A stretch of DNA of 64,000 nucleotides from Colocasia esculenta (lineage: Eukaryota; Streptophyta; Magnoliopsida; Alismatales; Araceae), in the NCBI GenBank assembly GCA_014218235.1, contig CM024758.1, forward strand, positions 75,898,206-75,962,205. Direction: 5' to 3'. The translations under genes were made by a program, and so were the position numbers. This document shows, in pieces, positions 22,931-35,193 of the stretch (the first letter of the stretch is position 1; each line of letters starts with the position of its first letter). Under the pieces are notes generated by a model, which saw nothing but the letters and a program-made list of their open reading frames with translations, was not told the DNA's origin and ran no database searches.

Positions 22931-22943
22931 TAAGGGGGGAGGG
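22931..22943 (+). promoter_or_regulatory. G4 polypurine tract
   Basis: AAGGGGGGAGGG directly before the LTR start TGTAGACCCC. Confidence 0.8.
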
Positions 22944-25900
22944 TGTAGACCCCGGAGAAAATTAGTAATTTAAAATTTTAAATAAATAGAAATAAATAAT
23001 TTTCGTATTATCGAAATGTAGATAGATACTTACGTACCACTATCGTACGTGAAGGAGACAACATTGGAAAATTTGTAAAAATATAAATCAATCCCAAACA
23101 TTATTCCTAAGTGTTCCACAAAGAAATTCATGCAACGCAAAATTCGATTGGCAAGTGCACGTCACATTGTGACTGATTATCAAATTAGGAAACCAAGTCG
23201 GAGAAATCGTTAACATAGAAATATACATGATCATAAAATTAAATAAATATGTTAGAGAGACTTCCAACACCATATATTGATGACCCATTATCGAAATTGG
23301 CCAATGGATCACTTTTAAGCCCAAGAATAAACGGAGCATAAAATACATAGAAATTCGCAACCTATTGAGGGCAATTAGAAAGAGGCAATTAGGGTAAAAT
23401 GGATGCAATTAGGCTCTCTTGGCATCCAAATTCGTGCCTAGCCATCCTTGGGGGTTTCCTAATGGCCAAGACACTCTAATGGGGTGAGAGATCCTCAAAA
23501 CATGGAGGGGGCATGCTAAAACCGCAACCTCCTCTCTTGTTACAATGAGACTTCTAAAAGCCCTAGATGCATATATACTCTCCACAAACCCTAGGGTATG
23601 AGTTTACCATCTTGTTGGGGCATCTGGAGGAGTTCATGGCGGCTGGGGAGTAGGAGATCGACCACACCAAGATCTTATTCTTCCCCGTTGTGTCTGCATC
23701 AACACGCGCAATAGTCATCTTGGAGCGACCAAGGAGCCAAACATTGCAAGGCTTATACCCCTGGAATGAGGGTCGAGTCTAGTTCCTAATCCCACTGGTT
23801 TGCCTATTTTTCGTTCAGTAGATCCTGTGCAGTAAGCGTTCTCCTCCAAGTGGTCTAAACGTGGGTTTTCTGGAACAATGTAATCCTTTAAACCAAAAGG
23901 TAGGTGATCTCGGGCTAAATCTTATAAAATCATATACAAATGGTAGAACATCAAGTCTACTTTCATTTCCAAGTGGTTTCATCGAATTTCATGAGTACAT
24001 CTCGAGTTATAAACGTTTTGCCAAGGTCGCGCAGTTAGGGACTTTATATGTTCATGTCGATTTCTCACACATCTAGAGGCCATTTTAAATGATTCAAAAA
24101 ACATACTTCTCTCCTTTCCATGTTCCCAACAAGTTTAATGTTGACACTTTTGTCCCAAGAGCCCTAGATTAGAGGATATAAGCCTGCATGATGTTCTTAC
24201 ATGTTCTTGCGATTTCCTGCATTTTTTGGGCAAGAACCCAAAACCCGACGGGTGCAGAGGACACGTTTTGCATGCATGTGAATCGTGACTGAGACCCACG
24301 TCATGATTTAGAGCGCACTGTATGCCTCAAACTGTGCGTCGCCTAGTTTTCAGTGCCTGTCTGAAACGTGACGGGAAACACCGTCAAGCTTCAACGTTTT
24401 CCCACCCAAGGTTTCCTCGATTTTTTTATAGTATTGATTTAAAAACCTTTCATGAACACGACGGCGTATCCTGTCATGATTCAATGATGAAGGCGACTCT
24501 CTAGGCTGTCGCAATTTATATCTGTACATGTTAGTCTTGTTTCGACTATACATGGCATTGTTAAATGCGGCGACTGTGATGATGCGGATTTCTAGGTCTG
24601 CCCGAGACCTATTTTTACAGTGTTTAATGTTAGTCTTGCATGGTATGTTATAAGATGCATGATGTAGTCTGTCTAATGACCGAAAAGCCGGTAACCCCTG
24701 TTAAAGACATAATAATGTAAAGACTATTCCAATTGTTCATTAATGCTATGATCTACTCTTGCAATCCATTGATTAAATCATCTATGGATCTAGCTTGTTA
24801 AAGTGATTAATTGTTATCTAAAAATGTGCAAATTATGTTTTTTAATTGCAGAGTTCCATCTCATGTAGCACGTTAATTTTTTTCCCGCAAGTTTGACACC
24901 GATGGATTGTGGATTGAGATACGTACATCACTACACCCTTGCACTCATAGGCAGCCCTTTCTTAGGGATTGGAAGATTCTATTGGTCATCTGTATCGACA
25001 GACAAGCGACCTTTTCTCTAAGACCTCCGTAATTCTCTGTACTCCGTGATTCCCTCATGGAGACCGAGTTGTTTGTCCCATTGAAGTTCCCTAGAGATAG
25101 CGTGCACTTCCATTCTCATCTTGTTCTTGTAAGTGTGATTTATAATCTAGACAGGCCATTAATGTAAAGAGTGAACTAAAGTATAAATTGCACCGCTGTC
25201 GAATTATCTCTTGACTATTGTATCATGAAATCATGTTCACCTTACTTATTACTTATTCTCATCATCATCATGAACATGGCATTACACATGCTTACAACTT
25301 GAAACTCTTATTGGCCATTAATGACTGGGGTTTCTACATTTAAAATTAAGTGAGATGTTGACTAGGCACTGAGAGTGTCCAAGGGCTCCAGTCTAGCCCC
25401 AATGACGGAGAGTCATAAACATACTGTTAACGATGGGGTATAATGATTACTGGCGTTGCATCTGCACTGGGAGTCGTGCGTGTCGAATGCTAGATACAAT
25501 ACCACATGCACGTATACTAGCGTGCATTTCAAGGTGGATCTTTCCATGGTGTACATTGTGTCTTCGTGCCTGATTAGTGTTACATGATCATGCTCGTGCG
25601 TGCTTGCTTGCTTACGTGATATGGCCATCCTGCACTCTTTGAAATTTAAAGTGATATCTTGCGTGCTTGTTACATGCCTCACTATGATAATCTCTTGCTC
25701 GTTATATCGTTTTAGATCTTGCTCTATCATGATCACTCTATCTAGCTTATTTCATGTTTCATGTTTTAATGACTTTTATTGTACATGCATATTATGACAA
25801 TCATCGTGCTTACCTAGTTCTAAATTGCTAATCACTTATATCATTGCCTGCATATTGAGATATAAATCCTACTGGGCTAGTTTCGCTCATTCCCTACTTT

Positions 25901-26299
25901 TAACCCTCTAGGTGACTAAGAAGTACAAGAAGAGGAGCAAGTCAAGGATGGGAATGCATCCAGAGTGATGAGCGTTCCAATACTTGAATCTATTTATAGT
26001 TAGTTCGCTTTGAGTGTTAGAACAATGTAGTAGGAAGTGAGGAATAAATGTACTTTGCCTTTTATCGAGTGTAGTAGTCCTGTTAACAATGTTTAAAGTT
26101 GTATTAGTTCCTTTTGATAATGAGATGAGATTTGAATATATTTCCATTGAGTTCATTAGTTGGCCCCTATTATGATGTTGTGTTGATATACATTTAGTGT
26201 GTGCTAGCTAGAGGCTTATTTGTCGATAGTTCACAGTCTCGGAATATCCACTACTCGATTATCCGAATTAATATCCTTGCATAATTCTCGGACGTGACA
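22944..26299 (+). mobile_element. G4 chromovirus 3' LTR
   Basis: About 3356 bp, from TGTAGACCCCGGAG to GGACGTGACA. It has a TATA-like box at 23569-23580 (GCATATATACTC). It contains CpG-rich short repeats at 24280-24590 (TCGTGAC, CGTGACGG, CACGACGG). Its first few hundred bases (about 23090-23300) resemble, in inverse orientation, the extra block in the G1 LTR at about 1910-2140, so G1 and G4 LTRs share ancestry in U3. No ORF in it looks real. Confidence 0.82.
23569..23580 (+). promoter_or_regulatory. G4 LTR TATA-like box
   Basis: GCATATATACTC, in the middle of the LTR's first third and followed by a C/A-rich leader. Confidence 0.45.
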
Positions 26300-26452
26300 G
26301 ACCCATACCCAAATACCACGTTTCAAAAAAAAAGAAGAAGTTTAAAAAAAAAAGAAGAGAAAGGGTTTAAAAATAGAGATACACTGATGGAGTTAGGTAT
26401 ACAGCTGGTTGTATGCTTAAGTAAAAAAGGTCAAAAATCACTGAAGTTAAAC
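26300..26452. other. A-rich spacer between G4 LTR and Sirevirus A
   Basis: Contains A/G-rich runs (AAAAAAAAAGAAGAAG) and no ORF. It is the left flank of the Sirevirus A insertion. Confidence 0.6.
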
Positions 26453-26669
26453 TGTTGGGTTGAGTGTGAAAATAATTCATTTTCCCTCACATTTTAATTA
26501 AGAAGTTGTGATTTTAATGCACAATATTGGAACATGTTAAATGCCACACATTAATGACCATATTCAAAAAGTATGTTTTTCAAACACATTATCATTTATT
26601 TCCATGATAATACATTGGACTAATGAAATATGTGTTTATTTCTCAGGGACACAAATGCTTGCAAGGTTA

Positions 26670-27000
26670 GTGTCGACACACCCCATACTGGTGTCGACAC
26701 AATGCTTCAAGCCCTAAGGCAACGATGAAGAAATGGTCAAGTGGTGTCGACACAAGATCAAGTATGTCGACACTAGACCAGCTCCCAGCGAACCCTGTCA
26801 ATAGGTCTGGATAGTGTGTCGACACTAGACCAGATGGTGTCGACCACTAGATGCCTCTCCCAGAGGCCTGTTTTGTGCAGTTTTCTACAGTGTGTCGACA
26901 CTAGATGAAGTGGTGTCGACACTAGAGACCCTTCCCAGAGAACTGTTTTCCCAGTCTGTGACAGTGTGTCGACACACCCCATGGGCAGGTCGACACACTC
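26670..27000. repeat. GTGTCGACAC palindromes in Sirevirus A 5' LTR
   Basis: About ten sites of the 10-base palindrome or close variants within 330 bases (26671, 26691, 26744, 26765, 26817, 26837, 26893, 26914, 26967, 26990), all upstream of the TATA box. The 3' LTR repeats the set at about 37826-38155. Confidence 0.9.
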
Positions 27001-27109
27001 CGGAAACGTTTTGACTTAAAGTCACATCTGGACACGTGGCACTCTAGGATTTGGTGGATCGGCCTTGGATCATATGCCCACGACCCCCAAGGGTACTTTG
27101 GACACTTTG

Positions 27110-27120
27110 GGCTATAAATA
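27110..27120 (+). promoter_or_regulatory. Sirevirus A LTR TATA box
   Basis: GGGCTATAAATACTC, about 115 bases after the last palindrome. The same sequence occurs at about 38270 in the 3' LTR. Confidence 0.7.
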
Positions 27121-28101
27121 CTCTCCTAATTGGCCATCCAACCACAAGAGAGCCTCCAAGGCCCTCCAGAAATCATTTCGGTGGCGGAGAGCTCTCCCTC
27201 CTGTTCTTGCTCCCCTTGTGCTTCTCCAACCCATTCCCACATCTCCACACAAGAGTGTAGATTGATCCAAGATGAAGTAGAATCAACTTCCTAAGGGTGC
27301 AGATCAAGTAGAAGCAGACATTTTGTGAAGATTTCAAGAAGATCCCAAAGCACAAGACAGAGCATCGGCCAGGGACTTCTGGGAATCAAGCCTCTTCACA
27401 ATTCGACCTTCTACAAGGGAGTACATTTGAAGAACAATGAGTCTTCATACAATTCCTCAATTCCCTTGTTTCTTCTGAGTCTTTCTGAGATTGTGCATGA
27501 GTTGTTGCACCAGTCTCTTAATGAACTCTTGATAGATCAGATCATTGCTAGAGGATCTGGATCTTGTGTTTTTGTTCTAGCAAGTTTTTTATGAGCCTGT
27601 GTACTCAGTGGTTGAGTCCTTGTACTCAGTGTTTGAGTCGTTGCACTTGGTGTTGGTTGAGCAATTCTGCTCAGGTTCTAGAGTAGTCTTGCTCTAGAGG
27701 TTGTGTGAGTCGTAGAACTCAGTGTTTGGAGTTGTCAAGCTACAGTGTGTGGTGTATCCAGGTTGTTTAGTGGATCCTCACAGTGTGAGGGGTGGATGTA
27801 GGATACATGTGTGATTTCCGAACCACCTAAAAAATCTCTGTGCAGTGGTTTGTGTGTGACTTAAATTCACATTGCGCTAGATGTATGCATAGGTTTTTCG
27901 AATTCACATTTAATCAACTTCATTCCACACTTCAACCATCTAATTCACACAATCACTCATCAGTTCTATAATTGCTATTTCAATTGCCTCGGATTTCATA
28001 CATTGTTTTAAATGGCTAAGCTTCCGCAATAGTTGGCCTACATCGATTCAACCCTCCCCCCCCCCCTTCTAGATCTTGTCCATCCTATTTTAGATCCTAC
28101 A

Positions 28102-28117
28102 AATTGTATCAGAGCGG
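28102..28117 (+). promoter_or_regulatory. Sirevirus A primer binding site
   Basis: AATTGTATCAGAGCGG directly after the LTR end. It fits the initiator-methionine tRNA complement (TGGTATCAGAGC) with one mismatch. Confidence 0.75.
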
Positions 28118-28218
28118 GTTTATATCTGATATTATCTTAGTGCTTTCTATTTGTTCTGTGTTTTGCTTGTTTGCTTGCTTGCTAAGTGTTTCCTTCATTG
28201 CACCATCAATTTGATTCA

Positions 28219-29640
28219 ATGGATTCTAGAGGGTTCATAGCTGAGGGTCATTCCATTAATAGGCCACCCTTCTTCAATGAGACTGACTACTCCTATATGA
28301 AGAATAGAATGCAAGACTTCCTTAGAGCTCAAAACTAGAAATCTGGAAAGTAGTTGAGGTAGGTCCCTATGAGACCAGGAGAGGAAGAAACCTGGACCAG
28401 GGAACAGATTAGAAGGGCTACCTTGAATTATAGTCCATGAATATGATCCAGTGTGCAGTCCACCCTAAGAGTACTCAAGAATCTCCATGTGCAAATCTGC
28501 CAAGAGATTGGGACTAACTTGAGCTACTCTATGAGGAACATCTCAAGAAAAGAAACCAAAGCTAACATTCTTGTTTCTGAGTATGACTGTTTATGATGAA
28601 TCTGATGAGTCTATTTCTGAAATTTTTGCTAGGTTTATGATCATTGTGAAGGACTGAAGGCTTTAGGTAAGGATTATACAGATGCTGATTTGGTAAGGAA
28701 AATCTTGAGCTCTCTCTCTTCAATTTTGGCACACTAAGGCCACAGTCTTCAAAGATTCTAAAGATTTGTCCAAAATCTTTTTGGATGAATTGATAGTCAT
28801 TAATGACTTATGAAATAAACCTGAAAAGAGAAGAGCACATAATAAAACCAAACCAGTAGCCCTCAAGCTTCATCTAGTAACAAAGACAAGAATCAGGAGA
28901 AAGCAAGCTCTGAGGAGTCTGAGTCCAATGAGGATGAGATTGCCCTCATGACCAGGCAATTCAAAAAAATCTTAAAATATAGAAAAGGAAAACTCTCTCG
29001 AAAAAGAAATTCTCATCAGGAAAAGAAACACTTCTTTTCTAATGCCAATTCTAATAGGAATCAGAAATCTGATGAAACTGTCATTTGTTACAGGTGCAAC
29101 AAGCCAGGACATATGAAGGGAATGTCCTGAGAACAAGAAGGAGAATACAAGAAGATTCACAAGTTCAAGAAGCCAAAGGCCATGGTAGCCACCTGGTCTA
29201 ATGAAGACTCAAGTGAGAAGGAAGAAAAAAAATCCTCAAGCTCTGAGAGTGAGGAAATTTGCTTCATGACAAATAGCTCAGATGGAAAGGTAAGTACTTC
29301 TTTCGAAGACTATTCAATTGATGATTGGCAAGATGCCTATGCTGAGCTTGTTGAAAACTATCTGAAATAAGGAAAGAAAACAAGCATCTCAAAAAGAAAA
29401 TTGAAAACATTTTGCATAACCAATCCATCAATAAAAGAATTTGTGAACTGGAAAATAAAGTACTGAGCTCAATGAGAAAAAGAAAATCTCCTAAATACAA
29501 TTGATGCTCAAGCTTGCATCCCAAAGGCCACTCAAGAGTTTAAAGAATTGTCTGAAAAGATGGAATTTGAACAAAAAAAACAACAAAATGCTGATGAAAT
29601 CAAAACCTTAGAAAATCAGCTAAAAGAAAAAGAAAAGCAG
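28219..29640 (+). pseudogene. Sirevirus A gag
   Basis: ATG at 28219 gives MDSRGFIAEGHSINRPPFF, matching the B gag start, then a UBN2-type capsid region interrupted by stops within 50 codons. The zinc knuckle CYRCNKPGHMKG is at about 29088-29123, where a missing base in the last Cys region breaks the frame. A long Lys/Glu-rich, helix-prone tail follows (about 29180-29640). The product would form the particle shell and bind RNA. Confidence 0.82.
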
Positions 29641-29898
29641 TCATGAAACCTTCACAAAAGGTAAAGACAATTTGGAGGCTTTGCTAGGAGCTAGAATGAG
29701 ATCTGAATCACATGGACTAGGATTCAACAAACAAAAACCCAGAAAGACAAATTTGGAGAAATAAGAGAAAAAGCACCCTTGATCAACTTTGTCAAAGGTT
29801 CTAGTCTTGAAACACAAAAATAAGCAAGTGTCAAGCAACACAGTAAAAATTTCAAAACCCAGAACAAAGAGAAACCAACCAGTATGCTATCACCTAAC

Positions 29899-29971
29899 AG
29901 GTCGACACAAGTCCACAAAAAGATGAAATCTGTGACTGCTGTGTCGACACCAGTCAAGGACAGGTCGACCT
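29899..29971. repeat. GTCGACA motifs in Sirevirus A gag-protease linker
   Basis: CAGGTCGACAC at about 29898, GTGTCGACAC at 29941 and CAGGTCGACCTG at about 29961. Sirevirus B has a similar group at 20197-20232. Confidence 0.65.
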
Positions 29972-30420
29972 GCTCAACCTCAATAAACAAAAATCAGTCA
30001 ACCAAAATTCAAGTAAAATCTGAAAAATAAGAAAAATTCAAAAGAAGCCATTCATAACAAACCTTGGACTTCCAAGAGATCACATCACTGATTGGACTAA
30101 CTCTTGGAGCCAATGGTATCACAATCCATTTTGGTACCACCCTCAATTCTTCTATCCAAATTTTTCAATGTACCAACAAAACCCTTGGTTTGGACCTCCA
30201 TAATGTTCAATCATGTCCAAATGCAAACTTCTCTCCGAATGTGAAAAAGAACACTGTTGTTTTCATTCCTAAGAATGATAAAGTGAAAAAGATAAAAAAC
30301 ATCAATGAACAAAACAGAAGCAAAAAAATATCAGATTTGGGTAGAAAAGATTTGATGTCAATGCTCAAACATTCTGATGGTCCCAACAATGTTTGGGTAC
30401 CAAAATCTTCTCTCCACTGA

Positions 30421-30720
30421 TTGTTTTTGCAGGAAGGTCGTGCACCCAACTCAATGTGTGGTTCCTTGATAGTGGGTGTTCACGACACATGACTGGAGAC
30501 AAAGCTAAATTTTCATTCCTGATTGAGAAGGAGGGAGGTTTTGTTACATTTTGGAGGTAAAAACAAAGGAAAAATTATTGGATCTGGAAAGGTTGGTCAA
30601 TCTTCCTCAAACTCAGTTGATAATGTTTTGTTAGTTGATGGTTTAAATTACAATTTGTTGAGCATTAGCCAACTATGTGACAAAAGGTCACAAAGTTGTG
30701 TTTGAATCTGATTTTGCAAG
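30421..30720 (+). pseudogene. Sirevirus A protease
   Basis: LDSGCSRHMTGDKAKF is readable at about 30465-30510, the family-typical D-S-G active site. A frameshift near 30535 precedes GGKNKGKIIGSGKVGQ and NVLLVDGLNYNLLSISQL (30560-30690). Confidence 0.85.
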
Positions 30721-31660
30721 ATAATTGACTCATCAACTAATAAAATAAAATTCTTTGGAAAGAGGGAAAACAATGTCGACATGATCAACTTGATAAAAAC
30801 TTCTCTGAAAATTTTTGTCTTGTGCAATAAATGAAATTGCATGGACTTGACACAAAAGACTTGGCCATGCAAGTTCAGAACAAAAATAAACTGTTAAGGC
30901 TTAATTTGGTTAAGGGTCTTCCTAAATCTTTTCTAATGTAGAAAATCAAGTTTGTGGAATTGTGCCCAAGGAAAACAAACCAGAAAATCTTTTAAAACCT
31001 TCAATGAGGTACTCACATCTAAGCCACTAGAATTACTTCACATGGACCTCTTTGGCCCGACAATAACTCTAAGTCTTAGTGGCAAAAGATATGGGTTGTG
31101 ATCATTGAAGATTTTACTAGATTACATGGGTTATCTTTTTGTCCCACAAAAGTGATGCTTGCCTTGAGTTCAGAAATTCTATACCACTACCTTAACAAGT
31201 TTTCATATAAAATCAAAACATTTTGACTGGTCATGGGGGTGAGTTTGAAAACAAATCATTTTCTGATTTATGTGCTGAACTTCATATTTTTCACAAGTTT
31301 TCTTCACCAAGAACTCTAGAAGAAATGGAGTTGTGGAAAGAAAGAACAGAACACTTGTGGAAATTGCTAGATCCATGCTCTTGGAAAGCAATTTGCCCAA
31401 ATCCTTCTGGGCTGAAGCTGTAAACACAACAAATCACATTCTTCATAGAGCATTGATCAGACCAAAAATCAGAAAAACCCCCTAGAATTATGAAAAACAA
31501 AAAGCCAACAGTGTCCTATTTCAAATATTTGGGTGTAAATGCTTTGTTCATAATAATAACAAGAAAATCTTGACAAGTTTGATGCTAAAAGTTAGGAAGC
31601 AATCTTCTTGGCTATTCTGAAGTGTCAAGAGCTTTTCGAGTTTATTCTTCAGAACAAAAC
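30721..31660 (+). pseudogene. Sirevirus A integrase
   Basis: The GAG-pre-integrase region is weak. The core shows a short RTDHGGEF-like piece (TGHGGEFENKSFSDLC at about 31223), then remnants of the NG-VERKNR motif (about 31320-31350) and SFWAEAVNT-like codons in a shifted frame (about 31400-31430). Many frameshifts and stops, and no chance of a single translation product. Confidence 0.8.
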
Positions 31661-31809
31661 TGTTGAAGAGTCTCCACATGTTATTTTGATGAAAATTCCT
31701 TTTCAACTCATGGTTCTAAATCTTGCAGGGGTAGTCAAGATAATGAAGAGGATGATTTCATTGGGATTCTTCACCAACTGTTGAGGAAAATGAAGACATA
31801 AGTGAGAAC

Positions 31810-33530
31810 TTGAACATTCATTCACCTACTCCAAGTGGATCAGGTAATGTTGTTCCAGACTTAAGTGCAACTCAACAGGTAACTTCTGAACATAGATTTT
31901 TGAGAGATTACCCATTGGAAAATGTAGTTGGCAATGTGAATGATAGGGTAAGAACTAGATCATCATTCCTGAATGCAATTCATGAAGACCCACTAGCTCT
32001 AATTTCCCAAGTGAACCAAAATCAATTGATGAAGCTCTAATGAGTTCTGATTGGATCAATGCAATGCATGATGAACTTCATCAATTTGAAAGAAATCAAG
32101 TATGGAATTAGTACCTACACCTAGTGACCAATCAGTCATTGGCACTGGATGGTTTTTTTAGAACTAAATTGAATGAAAATGGTCAAGTCATTAGGAATAA
32201 AGCTAGGCTAGTTGCAAGGGGTACAACAAGAATTTGGAATTGATTTTGAAGAGTCATATGCCCCTGTAGCTAGGCTAGAAGCTGTAAGATTTTTCTTGAT
32301 TTTGCATCTTCACTGAAATTAACGTTTATCAAATGGATGTCAAAAGTGCCTTTTTGAATGGTTATATAAAAGAAAATGTTTTTGTTGAACAACCTCCAGG
32401 CTTTGAAAATGAAAAACATCATAATCATGTTTTTAAGCTTCATAAGGCTCTTATGGTCTTAAACAAGCTCCAAGAGCTTGGTATGACCGTTTGAGTTCTT
32501 TTTTGCTTGAAAAAGAATGTTCTAGAGGTAATGTTGATCAACCCTGTCACAAAAACTGTCAAAAATCAAATAATTGCAGTCCAAATTTATGTTGATGACA
32601 TAATATTTGGATCAACCAATAAGAGCTGTGCAATGAATTTGCAAACCAAATGAAAAATGAATTTGAAATGATTTAAGGGAGACTTACAATTTTTCTTGGG
32701 ATTGCAGGTTAACCAAACCAGCGAGGGGATCTTCATAAGTCAAACCAAATATGTCAAAGACTTCTGAAAATGTTGACTTCTAGAACCTCAAGTATTCAAG
32801 CACACCCATTACAATTAATGCTAAACTAGAAGAAGACTCACTTGGTAAGTCAGTAGACCCAAAGACATACAGAGGTATGATTGGTTCTCTACTCTATCTC
32901 ACTACTTCTAGACCTGACATTCAGTTTAGTGTGTGCTTGTGTGCTAGATTTCAAGCTAATCTAAAAGAAAGTCATATGTTAGCTGTTAAACGAATCTTTA
33001 AATATCTTGTTGGAACATGTGATCTTGGAATTTGGTATCCTGCTGGTTGTAAGTTAGATTTGATTGCTATTGTGATGCTGATTATGCTGGGTGTAAACTT
33101 GATAGAAAAAGCACAAGTGGCTTGTGTTTGTACTTAGGTGGGTGCCTAATCTCTTGGGCTTCTAAAAAGCAACATTCAGTTGCTCTGTCAACTGTAGAGG
33201 CTGGGTATGTTGCAGCTGGTAGATGTGGCACTCAAATTCTTTGGGTGAAACATCAACTTCTCGATTACAACCAAGATTTAGGTTGTGTTCCCCTTCTTTG
33301 TGACAACACAAGTGCCATAAATCTGTCTAAAACCCAATTCAGCATTCCAGAACAAAACACATTGAAATTAGGCATCATTTCTTGAGAGATAAGGTAGCAA
33401 AGAAATCCTTTAAACTCCACTTCATTGAAACTGAAAAACAAATTGCTGACATCTTCACTAAACCTCTTCCTGACAGTAGATTTTCATCTTTGAGGAGAGA
33501 TCTTGGTCTTTGCAAATCTCCATCTTCTTG
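31810..33530 (+). pseudogene. Sirevirus A reverse transcriptase and RNase H
   Basis: After a Ser/Pro-rich hinge, the RT gives QMDVKSAFLNGYIKENVFVE (about 32330) and FKLHKALMVL (about 32435), and YVDDIIFGS with the catalytic Asp pair at 32588-32615. RNase H is readable at 32877-33385 (LLYLTTSRPDIQFSVCLCA, AVKRIFKYLVGT, CLISWASKKQHSVALSTVEA, LLCDNTSAINLSK), and the copia tail with ADIFTKPLP-like codons ends near 33530. Confidence 0.88.
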
Positions 33531-35193
33531 ATCTCTCTCATTTGGGTTGAGTGTTTAGGCATATTCTGAGGGGGAGTCATTGTTTCATCATTCTTCTTTG
33601 CTTTCTTGATTCATATTGTTCACATCTCTCACTATTCAACTTCTATTTCTTTTTGACAATAAATTCTTCAACTCACATTGTGTTGAACTTCTTGGTATAT
33701 CAAATGGTGACTTGAAGAAGGACAAGTTCTGCTTGTCTGGACACTTTCACTATGCGAGAGTATGTGTCTCCGCCAAGTACCAAGAAATAATATGCAATTG
33801 TTGAGGGGGAGCTTTGTTGTTCAAAGAGAATCATTTCTGTTTTCAAAATACTTGCATATCTTTATTGTGATGAAAAGTTGTTGGAATCATCATCTCAGGG
33901 GGAGCTAGAGAATTCAATTCTTTCTTTTGCAAAATTCAAAACTCTTCTTGAATTACAACAACTTCCTTGCATGATGTCCTCATTGAGTTGTCTAGAACCT
34001 CAAAATGATCCTTTGAGTGATCTACTATATTTTTTCACAATCAACTCTCAACTATACTCTTCAAGACTACAGAAATTCAAATCTCTTTCACAGACTGAAG
34101 GATAATGTGTGCATTAAGTTAAACATTTTTTTTTGCAACTGATGTGAGATAAATGGTTTCATTTATAAATTCTCCTTACACTTGATATTCAACAGAGCAA
34201 TGGCACAAATACTGAGAAACTACAAACCTTCACAATGAATGAAGTGTCATGTATGTCATTAGGTATTTTTGCTATCTCTATTCAAAGGGGTTCAAATCTA
34301 TAATATATATAATATATATGCTCTATATTTTTTATGGTGACTGAGTAACTGGAAATATTGGCGTCTGATAAACGTATATTTTCATGTAAAAGGTTGTCAT
34401 TTGTCCTTTGAAACTAGATAATGAGTAAATCTCTAGTATCCAGGAACTATGGTGTGTAAAAAGCATTAGTTCTTGAGTGAACAAGATTTACTACATTTGA
34501 TAGTTTGATTAAAAACACAAAACTATCCAAGGAGAATTGCTTAAAATAACCATCTTTGTCTATCATCAATTTGTTTTAAGGTGTTTATCTTCATCACACT
34601 TGATTTCAATCTAAAAAGATATTTTCATTTCTTTGGATTTGGAAAGTATAGTAGTTTGTATTGATTGTTGAATGTCCTATATCCCTCAAACTATCATTTT
34701 ACTGGTTCACGTCATTTAATGAATATATCATGCTGGTTGTTGTGTAAACCTTGAAGTTTGTTGCATTTTTGCAAGAATTATGACAACTGAATTCTTTGGC
34801 CTCTTAAAAATCCTTGAAATGCTAATTCCATCCATCTTGAATCATATAAAGATATCCCAAAACTCACAAAATTTTCCCATGCTCAAACACTCAAGTCTCT
34901 TAGGCCAGGTCGACACTACTTCCATCTAGTGTCGACACAGTCCAGCCCAAGTCGACACTAACCTCTTCTAGTGTCGACACATACCCCTGTCTAGGTGTTC
35001 AGGTATGGGGCGCCGGTTTAGGATAGTTGTTCTTGCGGGCCACTATACCCCCAGAAACCCTTCAAAACCCATGGCCCCCTTTTTCCTTTGAAAACGGCAG
35101 GACCTCATCGTCTTCCCTCCTCCATTCCATCTCTGTCTCCTTCCTCCTCCCACCATCTACATCGACACCCTGTTCTCCATCATCTCTACATCC
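33531..35193 (+). other. Sirevirus A spacer between pol and env-position ORF
   Basis: 1.6 kb without a convincing ORF. It contains short purine runs with GAGGGGGAG (about 33570 and 33803), which may be the extra polypurine tracts of Sireviruses, an AT-repeat (about 34300-34325), the ACTGAGTAACTGG motif (about 34341) shared with Sirevirus B, and a palindrome cluster at 34908-34980. Confidence 0.6.
34908..34980. repeat. TGTCGACA cluster in Sirevirus A spacer
   Basis: Four sites: GGTCGACACT (34908), GTGTCGACAC (34929), AGTCGACACT (34950) and GTGTCGACAC (34971). They lie about 215-285 bases before the ATG of the env-position ORF, much as the B pair lies about 270-300 bases before its ATG. Confidence 0.8.

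Larger units (their letters stand above)
26453..28101 (+). mobile_element. Sirevirus A 5' LTR
   Basis: 1649 bp, from TGTTGGGTTGAGTG to GATCCTACA. A 13-base C run near 28055 precedes CTTCTAGATC. It holds the palindrome cluster and a TATA box. Confidence 0.9.

Noticed and set aside
26670..27000. Palindrome array as an origin or attachment site
   Set aside because: Position upstream of an LTR TATA box and duplication in both LTRs make a retroelement regulatory array the simpler reading.
30207..30449. Minus-strand hydrophobic ORF resembling a membrane protein
   Set aside because: Phe/Leu-rich text is the complement of Lys/Asn-rich gag-protease linker codons of Sirevirus A.
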